Assembly (NCBI RefSeq): GCF_900104065.1 | Contig: NZ_FNLC01000001.1 | Location: 930,001-994,000 of the forward strand | Source of the DNA: Natronobacterium texcoconense | GTDB taxonomy: Archaea; Halobacteriota; Halobacteria; Halobacteriales; Natrialbaceae | DNA: 64,000 nt | Direction: 5' to 3' | Part shown: positions 35,109 through 44,554 of the stretch, piece after piece | Numbering within the stretch: the first letter of the stretch is position 1 | How the letters are laid out: each line of letters opens with the position of its first letter | Made by a program: the position numbers and the translations under genes | Notes under the pieces: model-generated | Database searches by the model: none | Seen by the model: only the letters and a program-made list of their open reading frames with translations | Told to the model about the DNA's origin: nothing

Positions 35109-36140
35109 ATGCAATTCGGTGCAGCCGCGATCGGGCTCGGTGGGCTCGGCCAGCTATCGCTCGAGGTGCTCGCGGCCCTCGAGGACGTCGAGATCGTCGC
35201 AGGAGCCGACGTTTCCGCCGACGCGAGGGAGGTCTTCGAACGTACGTTCGATGCGCCGGCCTACGCGGAATACGAGCGGATGCTCGCGGACCGTTGCGAG
35301 GAGATCGACCTCGCGTTGATCGTCACGCCACACACGCTCCACTACGAGCAGGCGCTTGCGTGTCTCGAGTCCGGCGTCCACGTTTACCTCGAGAAACCGA
35401 TGGTGACCGACGTCGGCGACGCGGTCGACCTGCTCGAGGCGGCCGACCGGAACGACTGCGAGTTACAGGTCGGCTACCAGCGACACTTCCATCCCGGCTT
35501 TCTCGAGATCAAGCGACTGGTCGACACCGGACGGATCGGCGACCTCCACACCGCGGACGCCTATCTCGGGCAGAACTGGATCGACCTCCACGAGGGGACC
35601 TGGCGGGTCGATCCGTCGCTCTCAGGCGGTGGTCAGCTGTACGACACCGGCTCGCACCTGCTCGACGCGCTGCTGTGGATGACCGGGGCGAAACCGGTCA
35701 CCGTCTCGGCTCACGTGAGCTACGCGTCCCCGAGAGTCGACGTCAACAGCGCGCTTTCGCTGCGTCTCGAGCGCGAGGCTGACGATCGATCTATACTGGC
35801 GAGCGTTACGATCAGCGGCGACGGCGTCAACCTGTCCCCGTCGGAAGGGTACGCGATCTGGGGGAGCGACGGCCGGGTCGCGTTCGACGGCGAGGTGATC
35901 CGACTCGAAGAACGCGGTGGGACGGTCTACGAGAGCACGATCGACGCGTCGACGGACTTCTCGACGCTGACAGCGGCGAAGTTGACGAACTTTCTCGAGT
36001 CGATCGAGGGGGAAGTAGATCCGGCGGTCCCGGGCGAGGTCGGTCTCCAGGTGACTGCACTGACCGAGGCGACCTACCTGGCGGACGAAGAGGAGCGTCG
36101 AGTCGACGTTCAGTCGGTGATCGGCGACGCTCGCGAGTGA
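35109..36140 (+). CDS. Gfo/Idh/MocA family oxidoreductase
   Basis: A 343-residue NAD(P)-dependent dehydrogenase. The N-terminal Rossmann fold (AAIGLGGLGQLSLEVLAAL, then an aspartate in AGADVS) and the signature LEKPMV with Lys96 are followed by the C-terminal alpha/beta domain, with GGGQLYDTGSHLLDALLWMTG holding the His of the catalytic triad. The usual family role is oxidation or epimerisation of sugars or inositols; the substrate is unknown. The last 15 nt take part in a 41-bp tandem repeat that continues downstream. Confidence 0.87.
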   Translation: MQFGAAAIGLGGLGQLSLEVLAALEDVEIVAGADVSADAREVFERTFDAPAYAEYERMLADRCEEIDLALIVTPHTLHYEQALACLESGVHVYLEKPMVTDVGDAVDLLEAADRNDCELQVGYQRHFHPGFLEIKRLVDTGRIGDLHTADAYLGQNWIDLHEGTWRVDPSLSGGGQLYDTGSHLLDALLWMTGAKPVTVSAHVSYASPRVDVNSALSLRLEREADDRSILASVTISGDGVNLSPSEGYAIWGSDGRVAFDGEVIRLEERGGTVYESTIDASTDFSTLTAAKLTNFLESIEGEVDPAVPGEVGLQVTALTEATYLADEEERRVDVQSVIGDARE

Positions 36141-36223
36141 CCGTCGGCAGTGAGACCGGGTGTGACGACGCTTGCGAGCGTTCGTCTGCAATGGGACCGG
36201 GTGTTATGACGCTCGCGAGCGTC
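36126..36223. repeat. 41-bp degenerate tandem repeat
   Basis: Three GACGCTYGCGAG blocks start at 36126, 36167 and 36208, exactly 41 bp apart. Units 1 and 2 match over most of their length (both also contain GACCGGGTGT); unit 3 is partial. Copy 3 carries the 16-bp palindrome GACGCTCGCGAGCGTC. The array runs from the 3' end of the oxidoreductase gene into the leader of the next gene. Confidence 0.65.
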
Positions 36224-36231
36224 GAGGTCGT

Positions 36232-36702
36232 ATGAACGTTCGCGGTTCACTCACCGAGGAACAGGTCGTCGAGTTCCTCGAGAGCCAGACGGTTCCGATC
36301 AGAGTCGCCTGCCGGACGCCGTCCGGCCACCTCTGGATGCTGTCGCTGTGGTACCGCCGTCGGGACGAAGCCGACAGCTGGACGCTCGCGTGTGCTACGT
36401 CGGCGAACGCGACCGTCGTCGACTACCTGACCCACGACGCGAAACCGGCGGTTGCCTTCGAGGTTTCGACGAACCATCCGCCCTACCGTGGCGTTCGCGG
36501 TCGTGGTACGGCATCCGTCGCGCCCGACCCGGAGAAAGAGACGCTCCGTGCGCTCCTCGAGCGATACCTCGATGGGACGGAGTCGGAACTGGCACGGACG
36601 TTGCTACGGGAGGAGCGTGAGGAAGTGACGATCACGATCGACCCTGTTACCGTGTACGGCTGGGATTTCTCGGAGCGAATGCGCGAGCGGAAAGAGCAGT
36701 GA
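36232..36702 (+). CDS. Pyridoxamine 5'-phosphate oxidase-like flavin-binding protein
   Basis: A 156-residue split-barrel protein. The N-terminal helix-strand pattern (LTEEQVVEFLESQTVPIRVACRTPSGHLWMLSLWYRR) and the later AVAFEVSTNHPPYRGVRGRG are typical of PNPOx-like/F420-binding small oxidoreductases. It may use FMN, heme or F420. The ATG at 36232 lies 9 nt after the repeat array and was preferred to an upstream start at 36172 lying inside the repeats. Confidence 0.8.
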   Translation: MNVRGSLTEEQVVEFLESQTVPIRVACRTPSGHLWMLSLWYRRRDEADSWTLACATSANATVVDYLTHDAKPAVAFEVSTNHPPYRGVRGRGTASVAPDPEKETLRALLERYLDGTESELARTLLREEREEVTITIDPVTVYGWDFSERMRERKEQ

Positions 36703-36754
36703 CTGGTGTTCGAAGTCGCGGGTGTCGTGTTCTCCCGTAATCGAGCCACTCTCC

Positions 36755-37207
36755 TCACGCAGGCATCGGTGGGTGCTGTACCGAATCGATCCAGAACCGT
36801 TCGATCGCTTTCGCCATCGACGAGAACTCGTCGGGGCTGTTAGGTTTGGTGAGATACGCGTTTGCAGCGCGCTCGTAACTTCTGGCGACGTCCGATTCGT
36901 CTCGCGAACTCGAGAGGACGAGTACTGGCGGTGGCGGGTACTCGAGATCGTTGTTGATCGTCTCGAGGATCGTGAACCCGTCGACGCGGGGGAGATTGAG
37001 ATCCAGAAGTATCACGTCGGGAGTCGTTTCCGATCCGTCTACCCCACAGTGCTCGAGGTACTCGAGTGCCTCGTTACCGTCGGTGGCGGTGTGAAATCGT
37101 ATCTCGGCGTCGGTCGTCCTGAACGCCTCCTGGGTGAGCCGAACGTCACCTGGGTTGTCTTCGACGAGGAGTACGTCGATGGGTTCGTCGGGAGAGTGAT
37201 CGGTCAT
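36755..37207 (-). CDS. Single-domain response regulator (Rcp1-like)
   Basis: A 150-residue receiver domain with no output domain. The acidic pocket is in VLLVEDNPGD, the phospho-acceptor is Asp69 (ILLDLNLPRVDG), and the conserved T/S and K are in LVLSSSRDESD and YLTKPNS. Rcp1-type regulators usually pass phosphate from PAS/GAF kinases. Here it is divergent from the 1175-residue GAF/PAS kinase with 201 nt between the starts, so they are the natural pair. Confidence 0.87.
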   Translation of the reverse strand: MTDHSPDEPIDVLLVEDNPGDVRLTQEAFRTTDAEIRFHTATDGNEALEYLEHCGVDGSETTPDVILLDLNLPRVDGFTILETINNDLEYPPPPVLVLSSSRDESDVARSYERAANAYLTKPNSPDEFSSMAKAIERFWIDSVQHPPMPA

Positions 37208-37408
37208 AGATACTCCTACTTGATCGCCGAGGTGCCTAAGGCTGCTACCAAAGTACGTGGGTATCGGCGTCTTCGTGTCGATTTCGAGCGTCTCGGAACG
37301 GTCCGATCACGTATCGACTGTAACAGTGCCCGGTCGTCGGAACAGACGGACTGCCGATGGTCGGCGCGACAGTGCCTTTACGGTCTACCGGCACCTACTG
37401 GATCCGAA

Positions 37409-40400
37409 ATGGATCCGTCCCCCTCCAGCCCCGAGACGGAACGCGGCCACTGCGTCCGCCAGCAGCGCGTCCTCGCCGACCTCGGTGACCGCGCACTCGA
37501 GAGCGACGGTCTCGACGACCTGTTTCGTGACGTGACGCGGACGGTAGCCGAGACGCTGGACGCGGATTCGTGCAAGCTGTTAGAGCTATCGTCGGACGAG
37601 AGCCGATTTCGCTTGCGTGCTGGGGTTGGCTGGGACGACGGCCACGTCGGGAACGCGACGGTCCCTGCCGATCACGATTCACAGGCGGGATACACGCTGG
37701 CCGCGAGCGAACCTGTGATTGTCGAGGATCTCCGAACCGAAGACCGGTTCGAGGGCCCTGAACTCCTTCGCGAACACGACATCGTGAGCGGGATCAGCGT
37801 CGTTATCGGGACGAAAGCGAAGCCGTGGGGTGTTCTCGGCGCCCACGCGACGACTGTCGGCGCGTTCACTGACGGGGACCTGCTCTTCCTCAGGGGCGTG
37901 GCGAACGTCCTCGCGTCGGCGATCGAACGCGACCGTGCGGAACGGCGCCGGAACGTCGAACGGACGCTCAAGGAAGGTATCGTCGAGACGAGTCCGATCG
38001 GTATCACGATCGTCGGCATAGACGGAGAGATGCGGTTCGCAAACGATCGTGCCGAGGAGATATTCGGCCGGAGCAAAGAACAGATCGACGAACTCCGGTT
38101 CGACGATCCGGAGTGGGACGAGATCGGCGTCGACGGCGAGCCACTCGAGCGCGAGGAACTGCCCTTCCCGCGGATCGTCGACGCCGAAGAACCACTGTAC
38201 GATCAGGTCAGTGGCGTGTTGCGATCAGACGGGGAACGAATCTGGATCTCGGTCAACGGCGCACCGCTCTACGACGCCCGTGGTGAGCTAGACGGCGTCG
38301 TCTTCGCGATCGAAGACGTTACGGAGCGGTTTCACCGGGACCGCGAACTCGAGCGCTACGAAACCGCCGTCGAGACGGCTCAAGACGGTATTTACGTACT
38401 CGACGACGAACGGCGATTCGAACTGGTTAACGACTCGTTCGCCGAGTTGACGGGGTTTTCCCGCGAGGAACTTCGGGGCAGAGAGGCCACGGACGTGTTC
38501 GGGAAGGACTTCGATGCCGTCGAAGCCGAGATACGGGCGGCCACCGACGACGACAGGAGCCCGATGTTCGAGGAGACGATCCAGGCAGGGACGGACGAGT
38601 TCCGGACGATCGAGAGCCGGTTTACCATCCTGACCGGCGAAGACGGCCGCGAAAAACGTGTTGGCGTCGCCCGGGACGTCACCGAGCGCAACCGTCTCGA
38701 AGAACAGCTACGTGCCGAACGAGACCTGAAAAACGAGATTCTCGCGACGAGTCCGGTCGGTATCACGCTGCTCGACGCCGACGGCATGAACGTGTACGCG
38801 AACGATCGTGCCGAGGAGTTGTTCGGCCGACCGCTCGAGGAAGTACAGGACTACGTCCACGGCGACGATCGCTGGAACCTCGTCGACGAAGACGGCGAAC
38901 CGCTGTCCGGCGAGGAACTACCGTTCAGTACCGTCCGGGAGACCGGTGAACCGGTCTACGATGAAGTGCTCGGAATCGACCAGCCGGACGGAACCCGGGT
39001 GTGGCTCTCCGCACACTGTGCACCGCTTACCGACGCCGACGGCGAGTTCGACGGCGCAGTGTACGCGTTGCGAGATATCACCGAACGCAGACGACTCGAG
39101 AGCGAGCTCGAGGAGATGTTCGGGCGCATCACGGACGCATTCTACGCGCTCGACGAGGACTGGCGGTTCACCCACGTCAACGGCCGCGCCGAGGAACTGA
39201 TCGACTTCACCGGTGAGGGGCTGGTCGGGGAACACATCTGGGAGACCTTCGAGTGGGCTGCCGACTCGAAACTCCGCAAGGAGTACGAGCAGGCGATGGA
39301 GACTCAGGGGTCTACCTCGTTCGAGTTCTACTACCCCGAACCCCTCGAGACGTGGTTCGAGATCAATGCCTACCCATCCGAGACCGGACTGTCGGTGTAC
39401 TTCCACGACGTGACCGAGCGCAAGGAGATGGAGACCGAACTCCGCGAGCGCGAACAGGTCCTGCGCGACGCCAAGGAACGACTCGAGGCGGCGACCGAAG
39501 CCGGGACGGTCGGCACCTGGGAGTGGAACCTTCCAGAAGACGAGTTCGTCACCGGGCCGGCCTTCGCCAAGACGTTCGGAGTCGATCCGGCCGACGCACG
39601 CGAGGGGATCTCGGCCGAACGACTGCTCTCGTCCGTCTACGAAGCCGACCGCGAGCACGTCAGAGCCAAAATAAAAAACGCTGTCGACAGCTGCGGCGAG
39701 TACGAGGCCGAGTACCGCGTCTGGGACGCAGACGAGGAGCTTCGGTGGGTGATCGCCCGCGGTCACGTCGAGTGCGACGAGGAAGGGAATCCCCAGACGT
39801 TCCCCGGCGCGTTGACCGACATCACCGAACGCAAGCAGGCCGAACTCGAGGCCGAGCAACAGCGAACCCAGCTCGAGACGCTGTTCGACGTGTTACCTGT
39901 CGGCGTCATCGTCGCGGACGCCGACGGCGCGATACTGCGGGCGAACGATACGGCACGGGAGATCTGGGGTGGTGACGTCTTCGACGACGAAAGCGTCGCG
40001 GAGTACGAAAAGTACGACGCGGTCTGGGCCGACTCGGGCGACCCCGTCGAACCCGGGGAGTGGACGATATCGAAGGTGGTCCGTGGCGACGCAGTCGTCG
40101 ACCCCGATATTTACGAAATCACGTCGTTCGACGGCAGCCAGCGGATCATCATGGAACACGGAATGCCCGTCAGGGACGAGCAGGGGGACGTGACCCGGGC
40201 CGTCGTCGTCCTGACCGACATCACCGAGCGCCGGGAGTACCAGCGCCGACTCGAAGAGTCGAACGAACGACTCGAGCAGTTCGCATACGCTGCCAGTCAC
40301 GACCTCCAGGAACCGCTGCGGATGGTCTCGAGCTACCTCCAGTTGCTCGAGAGCCGGTACGCCGACGAACTGGACGACGACGCGGTGGAGTTCATCGACT

Positions 40401-40936
40401 ACGCCGTCGACGGCGCCGAGCGCATGAAAGAGATGATCGACGGCCTGCTCGAGTACTCGCGGGTCGACACGGGGGGTGAGCCGCTCGAGCCGCTGGCCCT
40501 CGAGGACGTGTTCGCGGACGCCTGCAGGGACCTCGAGGTCCGGATCGAGGAGGCCAACGCCGAGATTCGCGCCGAATCGTTGCCGCGCGTCGAGGGCGAT
40601 GGCAATCAGCTCCGGCAGGTGTTCCAGAACCTGATCTCGAACGCGATCGAGTACAGCGACGGCGAGTCGACACGGGTCGATATCTCGGCCGAGCGTGCGG
40701 GCGACGAGTGGGTGATCGCCGTCGAAGACGAGGGGATCGGAATCGATCCCGACGACGCCGAGCGGGTCTTCGGGCTGTTCGAACGGCTGCACGCTGTGGA
40801 CGACCATGCCGGCAGCGGCATCGGGCTCGCACTCTGTGAGCGCATCGTCGAACGTCACGACGGCGAGATATGGGTCGAGTCCGAACCCGGAGAAGGATCG
40901 ACGTTCTACTTCACGCTACCGGCAGCGGACGAGTGA
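37409..40936 (+). CDS. Large GAF/multi-PAS sensor histidine kinase
   Basis: A 1175-residue soluble histidine kinase. A GAF domain (about 20-185) is followed by about six PAS domains with repeated PAC-type endings (DVTERF, DVTERN, DITERR, DVTERK, DITERK and DITERR) and short coiled linkers. Next are HisKA with His964 (AASHDLQEPLRM) and a HATPase domain with NLISNAIEYS, DEGIGIDPD and GSGIGLAL. Two PAS domains share a near-repeated start (ETSPIGITIV and ATSPVGITLL), indicating internal duplication. The open frame extends 229 codons upstream, antisense to the response regulator, but the real start is the ATG at 37409. No membrane segment is seen. Confidence 0.9.
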   Translation: MDPSPSSPETERGHCVRQQRVLADLGDRALESDGLDDLFRDVTRTVAETLDADSCKLLELSSDESRFRLRAGVGWDDGHVGNATVPADHDSQAGYTLAASEPVIVEDLRTEDRFEGPELLREHDIVSGISVVIGTKAKPWGVLGAHATTVGAFTDGDLLFLRGVANVLASAIERDRAERRRNVERTLKEGIVETSPIGITIVGIDGEMRFANDRAEEIFGRSKEQIDELRFDDPEWDEIGVDGEPLEREELPFPRIVDAEEPLYDQVSGVLRSDGERIWISVNGAPLYDARGELDGVVFAIEDVTERFHRDRELERYETAVETAQDGIYVLDDERRFELVNDSFAELTGFSREELRGREATDVFGKDFDAVEAEIRAATDDDRSPMFEETIQAGTDEFRTIESRFTILTGEDGREKRVGVARDVTERNRLEEQLRAERDLKNEILATSPVGITLLDADGMNVYANDRAEELFGRPLEEVQDYVHGDDRWNLVDEDGEPLSGEELPFSTVRETGEPVYDEVLGIDQPDGTRVWLSAHCAPLTDADGEFDGAVYALRDITERRRLESELEEMFGRITDAFYALDEDWRFTHVNGRAEELIDFTGEGLVGEHIWETFEWAADSKLRKEYEQAMETQGSTSFEFYYPEPLETWFEINAYPSETGLSVYFHDVTERKEMETELREREQVLRDAKERLEAATEAGTVGTWEWNLPEDEFVTGPAFAKTFGVDPADAREGISAERLLSSVYEADREHVRAKIKNAVDSCGEYEAEYRVWDADEELRWVIARGHVECDEEGNPQTFPGALTDITERKQAELEAEQQRTQLETLFDVLPVGVIVADADGAILRANDTAREIWGGDVFDDESVAEYEKYDAVWADSGDPVEPGEWTISKVVRGDAVVDPDIYEITSFDGSQRIIMEHGMPVRDEQGDVTRAVVVLTDITERREYQRRLEESNERLEQFAYAASHDLQEPLRMVSSYLQLLESRYADELDDDAVEFIDYAVDGAERMKEMIDGLLEYSRVDTGGEPLEPLALEDVFADACRDLEVRIEEANAEIRAESLPRVEGDGNQLRQVFQNLISNAIEYSDGESTRVDISAERAGDEWVIAVEDEGIGIDPDDAERVFGLFERLHAVDDHAGSGIGLALCERIVERHDGEIWVESEPGEGSTFYFTLPAADE

Positions 40937-40937
40937 T

Positions 40938-41015
40938 ACGGATTGCTGTAACGATGTACCGGCACAACCGCCGCCCGGGTCGCGGTTGCGGCGGAAATGA
41001 CTTGCAGTAAACCGT
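40938..41015. repeat. 78-nt palindromic intergenic repeat, copy B
   Basis: A 78-nt imperfect palindrome between the convergent kinase and ABC permease genes, symmetric about 40976. Its left end matches copy A over ACGGATTGCTGTA and its right end matches copy C over AATGACTTGCAGT. The GC-rich interior pairs as CAACCGC/GCGGTTG. Confidence 0.65.
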
Positions 41016-41020
41016 ACGAG

Positions 41021-41794
41021 TCAGTCAGTCCGAGGGATCGACCGCGCACCGAGCGCGAACGCGACGACCGCCAGGACGGTCAAGATTCCGAGGTTCGCGA
41101 TCGTCGGATCGACGCCGGCCACGGCGGGCGTTCCGGCGTCGGGATAGGTCGCTGCCCGGACACCACGGGCGAAGTACGTCAGCGGCGAGAGATTGACGAG
41201 CGGTTCGAACCAGCCGGGCAGTTGCTCGAGCGTGACGAACGTGTCCGAGAGGAAGAGAAGCGGGAGCGCGATCGTGTTGCTGGCCGCGACAGCACCGTCA
41301 CGCGAGTCGGTGTAACTGCCGAGCATCGCGCCGATCCCACAGAAACAGATCACGCCCACGAGGACGTACGGCACCAGCATCGCTGAGAAGACGATCTCTG
41401 CACCGGTCAGTGCGAGCACGAGCACGAGAATCAGCAGGCTCGCGATACTGATGATGACCGCGTTGACGACGGTCTGGGCCAGGAGCCACTCGCGTCTGGA
41501 CAGCGGCGTCGTCGCGAGTTTCTCGAAGCGGTTCCCCTCGCGGTGGCGTGCGACCTCGCTTCCCATCCGGGACAGTGGCGTAAAGAGGACGACAGTAGCC
41601 AGGTAGCCCGGGACGTAGTAGGCTGCCGGCTCTGCGAACAACCCGCCACCCGTCGGATCCGTCCGAACGAGCGCGCCGAAGATGACGATCAGGATGACGG
41701 GGAAGAAGAACGTAAAGAAGACTGCCGTCCGCCGGCGGACGAACGACCGCCAGCCGGCGTCGGCTTCCGCTCGGACGCGTCCGAGCGTGCTCAC
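41021..41794 (-). CDS. ABC-2 type transporter permease
   Basis: A 257-residue permease with six transmembrane helices, an N-terminal amphipathic start (RRRTAVFFTFFFPVILIVIFG) and the ABC-2 signature region near LPLLFLSDTFVTLEQLPGWF and LSPLTYFARGVR, as in drug/NodJ-type exporters. Its start overlaps the upstream ATPase gene by 4 nt, so the pair is translationally coupled. The substrate is unknown. Confidence 0.87.
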   Translation of the reverse strand: MSTLGRVRAEADAGWRSFVRRRTAVFFTFFFPVILIVIFGALVRTDPTGGGLFAEPAAYYVPGYLATVVLFTPLSRMGSEVARHREGNRFEKLATTPLSRREWLLAQTVVNAVIISIASLLILVLVLALTGAEIVFSAMLVPYVLVGVICFCGIGAMLGSYTDSRDGAVAASNTIALPLLFLSDTFVTLEQLPGWFEPLVNLSPLTYFARGVRAATYPDAGTPAVAGVDPTIANLGILTVLAVVAFALGARSIPRTD

Positions 41795-42768
41795 GCCGTC
41801 TCACCCGCGGTCGCGGTCTCGGTAGGTGTTCGATCGTCGGCGCTTGTCGTCCGCTCCCGTTCCGCATCGTCGGCCAGTGCGAGGTAGACGTCCTCGAGGT
41901 CGGGTTCCGCCCACGTCAGTCCCGTATACTCGAGGTCACGGGCCTCGAGGTAGTCGACGACGGTACCGATCTCTGCGGGCGTGACGTCCCGGACGATGAC
42001 GGCGTCCGTGTTCGTCGACCGGCGGCGCGTCGCTGCACGTTCGACGGGGTACTCGAGGTCCGCGAAGGCGTCGGGATCAGCGGTCGTCTCGATGGTGAGT
42101 CGGCTCGAGCCGCCGTGGGTGGCGACGAGTTCCTCGGGCGAGCCCTGGGCGACGATCTGTCCGTCCGCGAGCAGGCCGACGCGGTCGGCGAGGTGTTCGG
42201 CCTCGGCCATGTCGTGGGTGGTGAGGACGACCGTCGTCCCCTCGGCGGCGAGATCCTCGACGAGAGTCCAGATAGTCCGTCGACCGGCAGGATCGATGCC
42301 CGTCGTCGGCTCGTCCAGGAAGAGGACGTCGGGATCGTTGACCAGGATCGAGCCGACGCAGGCCCGTCGCTGCTGGCCGCCCGAAAGGTTCTCGTACCAC
42401 GTATCGTCCGCGTCGGCGAGACCGACCGCGGCGAGGACGTCGTCGGGGTCGCGGGCGTCGTCGTACAGCCCCGCGTAGTAGTCGATCAGTTCGCGGGCGG
42501 TGAGTCTGTCCGGTGGCGAGAAGTCCTGTGGGAGTACACCGAGTCGATCTCGGTCGACCGCGCTCGGCTCCGTCCCGAGGACGCGTGCCGACCCCGCGTC
42601 GGGTTCGGTCGTCCCCGTCAGCGCACGGACGAGAGTCGTCTTCCCGGCACCGTTCGGACCGATCAGTCCGAACACCTCGCCCCGCTCGACGGTCAGTGAC
42701 GCCCTCGCCAGTGCGACGGTCTCCCCGTAGGTCCGTTCGAGATCCGTCGCCTCGACCACGGCTTCCAT
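41791..42768 (-). CDS. ABC transporter ATP-binding protein (DrrA-like)
   Basis: A 325-residue ATPase. Walker A is GPNGAGKTT, the signature LSGGQQRR, Walker B DVLFLDEPTTGID and the switch histidine in LTTHDM. The C-terminal 100 residues form the DUF4162-like accessory region of daunorubicin-type exporters. It is the first gene of an operon with the ABC-2 permease. Confidence 0.9.
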   Translation of the reverse strand: MEAVVEATDLERTYGETVALARASLTVERGEVFGLIGPNGAGKTTLVRALTGTTEPDAGSARVLGTEPSAVDRDRLGVLPQDFSPPDRLTARELIDYYAGLYDDARDPDDVLAAVGLADADDTWYENLSGGQQRRACVGSILVNDPDVLFLDEPTTGIDPAGRRTIWTLVEDLAAEGTTVVLTTHDMAEAEHLADRVGLLADGQIVAQGSPEELVATHGGSSRLTIETTADPDAFADLEYPVERAATRRRSTNTDAVIVRDVTPAEIGTVVDYLEARDLEYTGLTWAEPDLEDVYLALADDAERERTTSADDRTPTETATAGETA

Positions 42769-42871
42769 ACTGGCCGGTATCGGCCGACCGGGGGTAAGGG
42801 GTTCGGTTTCTGGCCAGTTCTTGCCCTCGCAGGCTCAACCGTTACCCCCCTGATCGTGATAGCTCTCCCGG

Positions 42872-43828
42872 ATGACGAAACTCGGTTACACCCTCTCGAG
42901 CGAGGAACACGGCCCGAACCGACTGGTCGAGATCGCACAGCGTGCCGAGGAAGCAGGGTTCGACTTTCTCTCGATTTCGGATCACTTCCACCCGTGGGTG
43001 CCGGAACAGGGGGAGTCGCCGTTCGTCTGGTCGACCCTGGGGGCAATCGCACAGGCAACGGACGAAATCGAGGTCGGCGTCGGCGTCACCTGCCCGACGA
43101 TCCGGATCCACCCGGTCAACGTCGCCCACGCCGTCGCGACCGTCGACGAGATGTTCGGCGACCGCTTCACGTTCGGCGTCGGCACCGGCGAGAACCTGAA
43201 CGAACACGTCACTGGCGAACGCTGGCCGGAACACGACGTTCGACTCGAGATGCTAGACGAAGCGATGGAAGTCATGCGGGACCTGTGGACGGGTGAGACG
43301 GTCAGTCACCACGGCGAGCACTACACGGTCGAGAACGCACGCCTGTACACCTGTCCCGACGAACAGCCGACGACGATCGGCAGCGCCTTCGGGCCGCAGA
43401 CGGCTGGGTGGGTCGCCGAGCGAACGGAGGGGCTGTGGTGTTCCGGGCCGAAGGAAGAGCCCGTCGAGGCCTACGAGGACGCCGGCGGCGACGGGCCCAG
43501 GTACACTCAGCTTCACGGCTGCTATGCCGAGACCGAAGAGGAAGCGGTCGAGACGGTCTACGAGATCTGGCCGAACGGCTCGGTCCCCGGCGAACTCGGC
43601 CAGGAGCTTCCAATGCCCGCTCACTTCAAGCAGGCCGCCCAGATGGTCGAAAAAGAGGACGTCGCCGAGTCCTCGACTTTGACCGCTTCCGATCCACAGG
43701 CCCACATCGACAGTTTCGAGCAGGCGATCGACGCTGGTTACGACCACGTCTACTTCCACCAGATCGGCGACGAGCAGGAACTGGCGATCGAGTTCTACGA
43801 GGAGGAAGTGTTGCCGTCGTTCCGGTAA
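42872..43828 (+). CDS. LLM-class oxidoreductase, probably F420-dependent
   Basis: A 318-residue TIM-barrel luciferase-like monooxygenase family protein. The start KLGYTLSSEEHGPNRLVEIAQRAEEAGFDFLSISDHFHPW and the segment FGVGTGENLNEHV are typical of the F420-dependent glucose-6-phosphate dehydrogenase-like (TIGR03557-type) group common in haloarchaea. A hydride transfer with F420 is likely; the substrate is unknown. It is divergent from the ABC ATPase gene. Confidence 0.85.
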   Translation: MTKLGYTLSSEEHGPNRLVEIAQRAEEAGFDFLSISDHFHPWVPEQGESPFVWSTLGAIAQATDEIEVGVGVTCPTIRIHPVNVAHAVATVDEMFGDRFTFGVGTGENLNEHVTGERWPEHDVRLEMLDEAMEVMRDLWTGETVSHHGEHYTVENARLYTCPDEQPTTIGSAFGPQTAGWVAERTEGLWCSGPKEEPVEAYEDAGGDGPRYTQLHGCYAETEEEAVETVYEIWPNGSVPGELGQELPMPAHFKQAAQMVEKEDVAESSTLTASDPQAHIDSFEQAIDAGYDHVYFHQIGDEQELAIEFYEEEVLPSFR

Positions 43829-43904
43829 CCGAACTCGAGATACCGACGTACACCGTCTTTTCGCGGACAAAACTATCAAGTATTCGACGACCGTCCGCGA
43901 AACA

Positions 43905-44474
43905 ATGGACATCGCGAACGACGATCCGATCGAACTCGTTCCGTCCAGATACGACGCGTGGCGCGAGCGGTTCGCCGCCGAACGCGATCGCGTGGAGACT
44001 GCGCTCGCCGATGCCGGCCTCGAGACCGCCGTCGAACGGATCGAACACGTCGGCTCGACCGCCGTTCCCGACCTCGCGGCGAAAGACATCGTCGACCTCG
44101 ATATCGTGGTCCGAGACGACGCTGTCGCGGACATCTCGAGGGCGCTGGAGGCCGAACTCGGCGGCGAGCGCATCGAGAACTCCGAGGAGTGGCATCCCGT
44201 CTTTCGCCGCGAGAACGGCCAACGGTTCAACGACCACGTCTTCGCGGCCTCGAGCGACGGCTGGAAGGTGAGCGTCGTCACCCGCGACGTCCTCGCGAAC
44301 TCGCCCGCGCTCCGCCGGGAGTACGAATCGCTGAAACGCGAACTGGCCGCCGACCACGACGATATCGTCGCCTACTCAGAGGGGAAGACGGCGTTTCTCG
44401 AGCGAGTGCTCGAGAGTGCGCACTCGGACGAGGATCTCTCGTTCGAATTCACGGTTCCGGTTCTGGAGCCGTAG
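43905..44474 (+). CDS. GrpB family (UPF0157) protein
   Basis: A 189-residue protein of the nucleotidyltransferase-like GrpB family, recognised by EHVGSTAVPDLAAKDIVDLDIVV, where the glycine-serine and two aspartates form the nucleotidyltransferase-type site, and FNDHVF in the middle. Its cellular role is not established. Some family members are fused to dephospho-CoA kinase, so nucleotide metabolism is possible. Confidence 0.85.
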   Translation: MDIANDDPIELVPSRYDAWRERFAAERDRVETALADAGLETAVERIEHVGSTAVPDLAAKDIVDLDIVVRDDAVADISRALEAELGGERIENSEEWHPVFRRENGQRFNDHVFAASSDGWKVSVVTRDVLANSPALRREYESLKRELAADHDDIVAYSEGKTAFLERVLESAHSDEDLSFEFTVPVLEP

Positions 44475-44554
44475 CTCGAACGGGCCGTTAGGGTAGCGTT
44501 GACCGGTGTGACGACGACCTTGATTTTTGGGCCTCGCCGTGGTGGAGTGGATTC

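Noticed and set aside
36722-37408. Upstream extension of the large kinase frame by 229 codons
   Set aside because: It is antisense to the response regulator. The GAF/PAS protein has a natural ATG at 37409.
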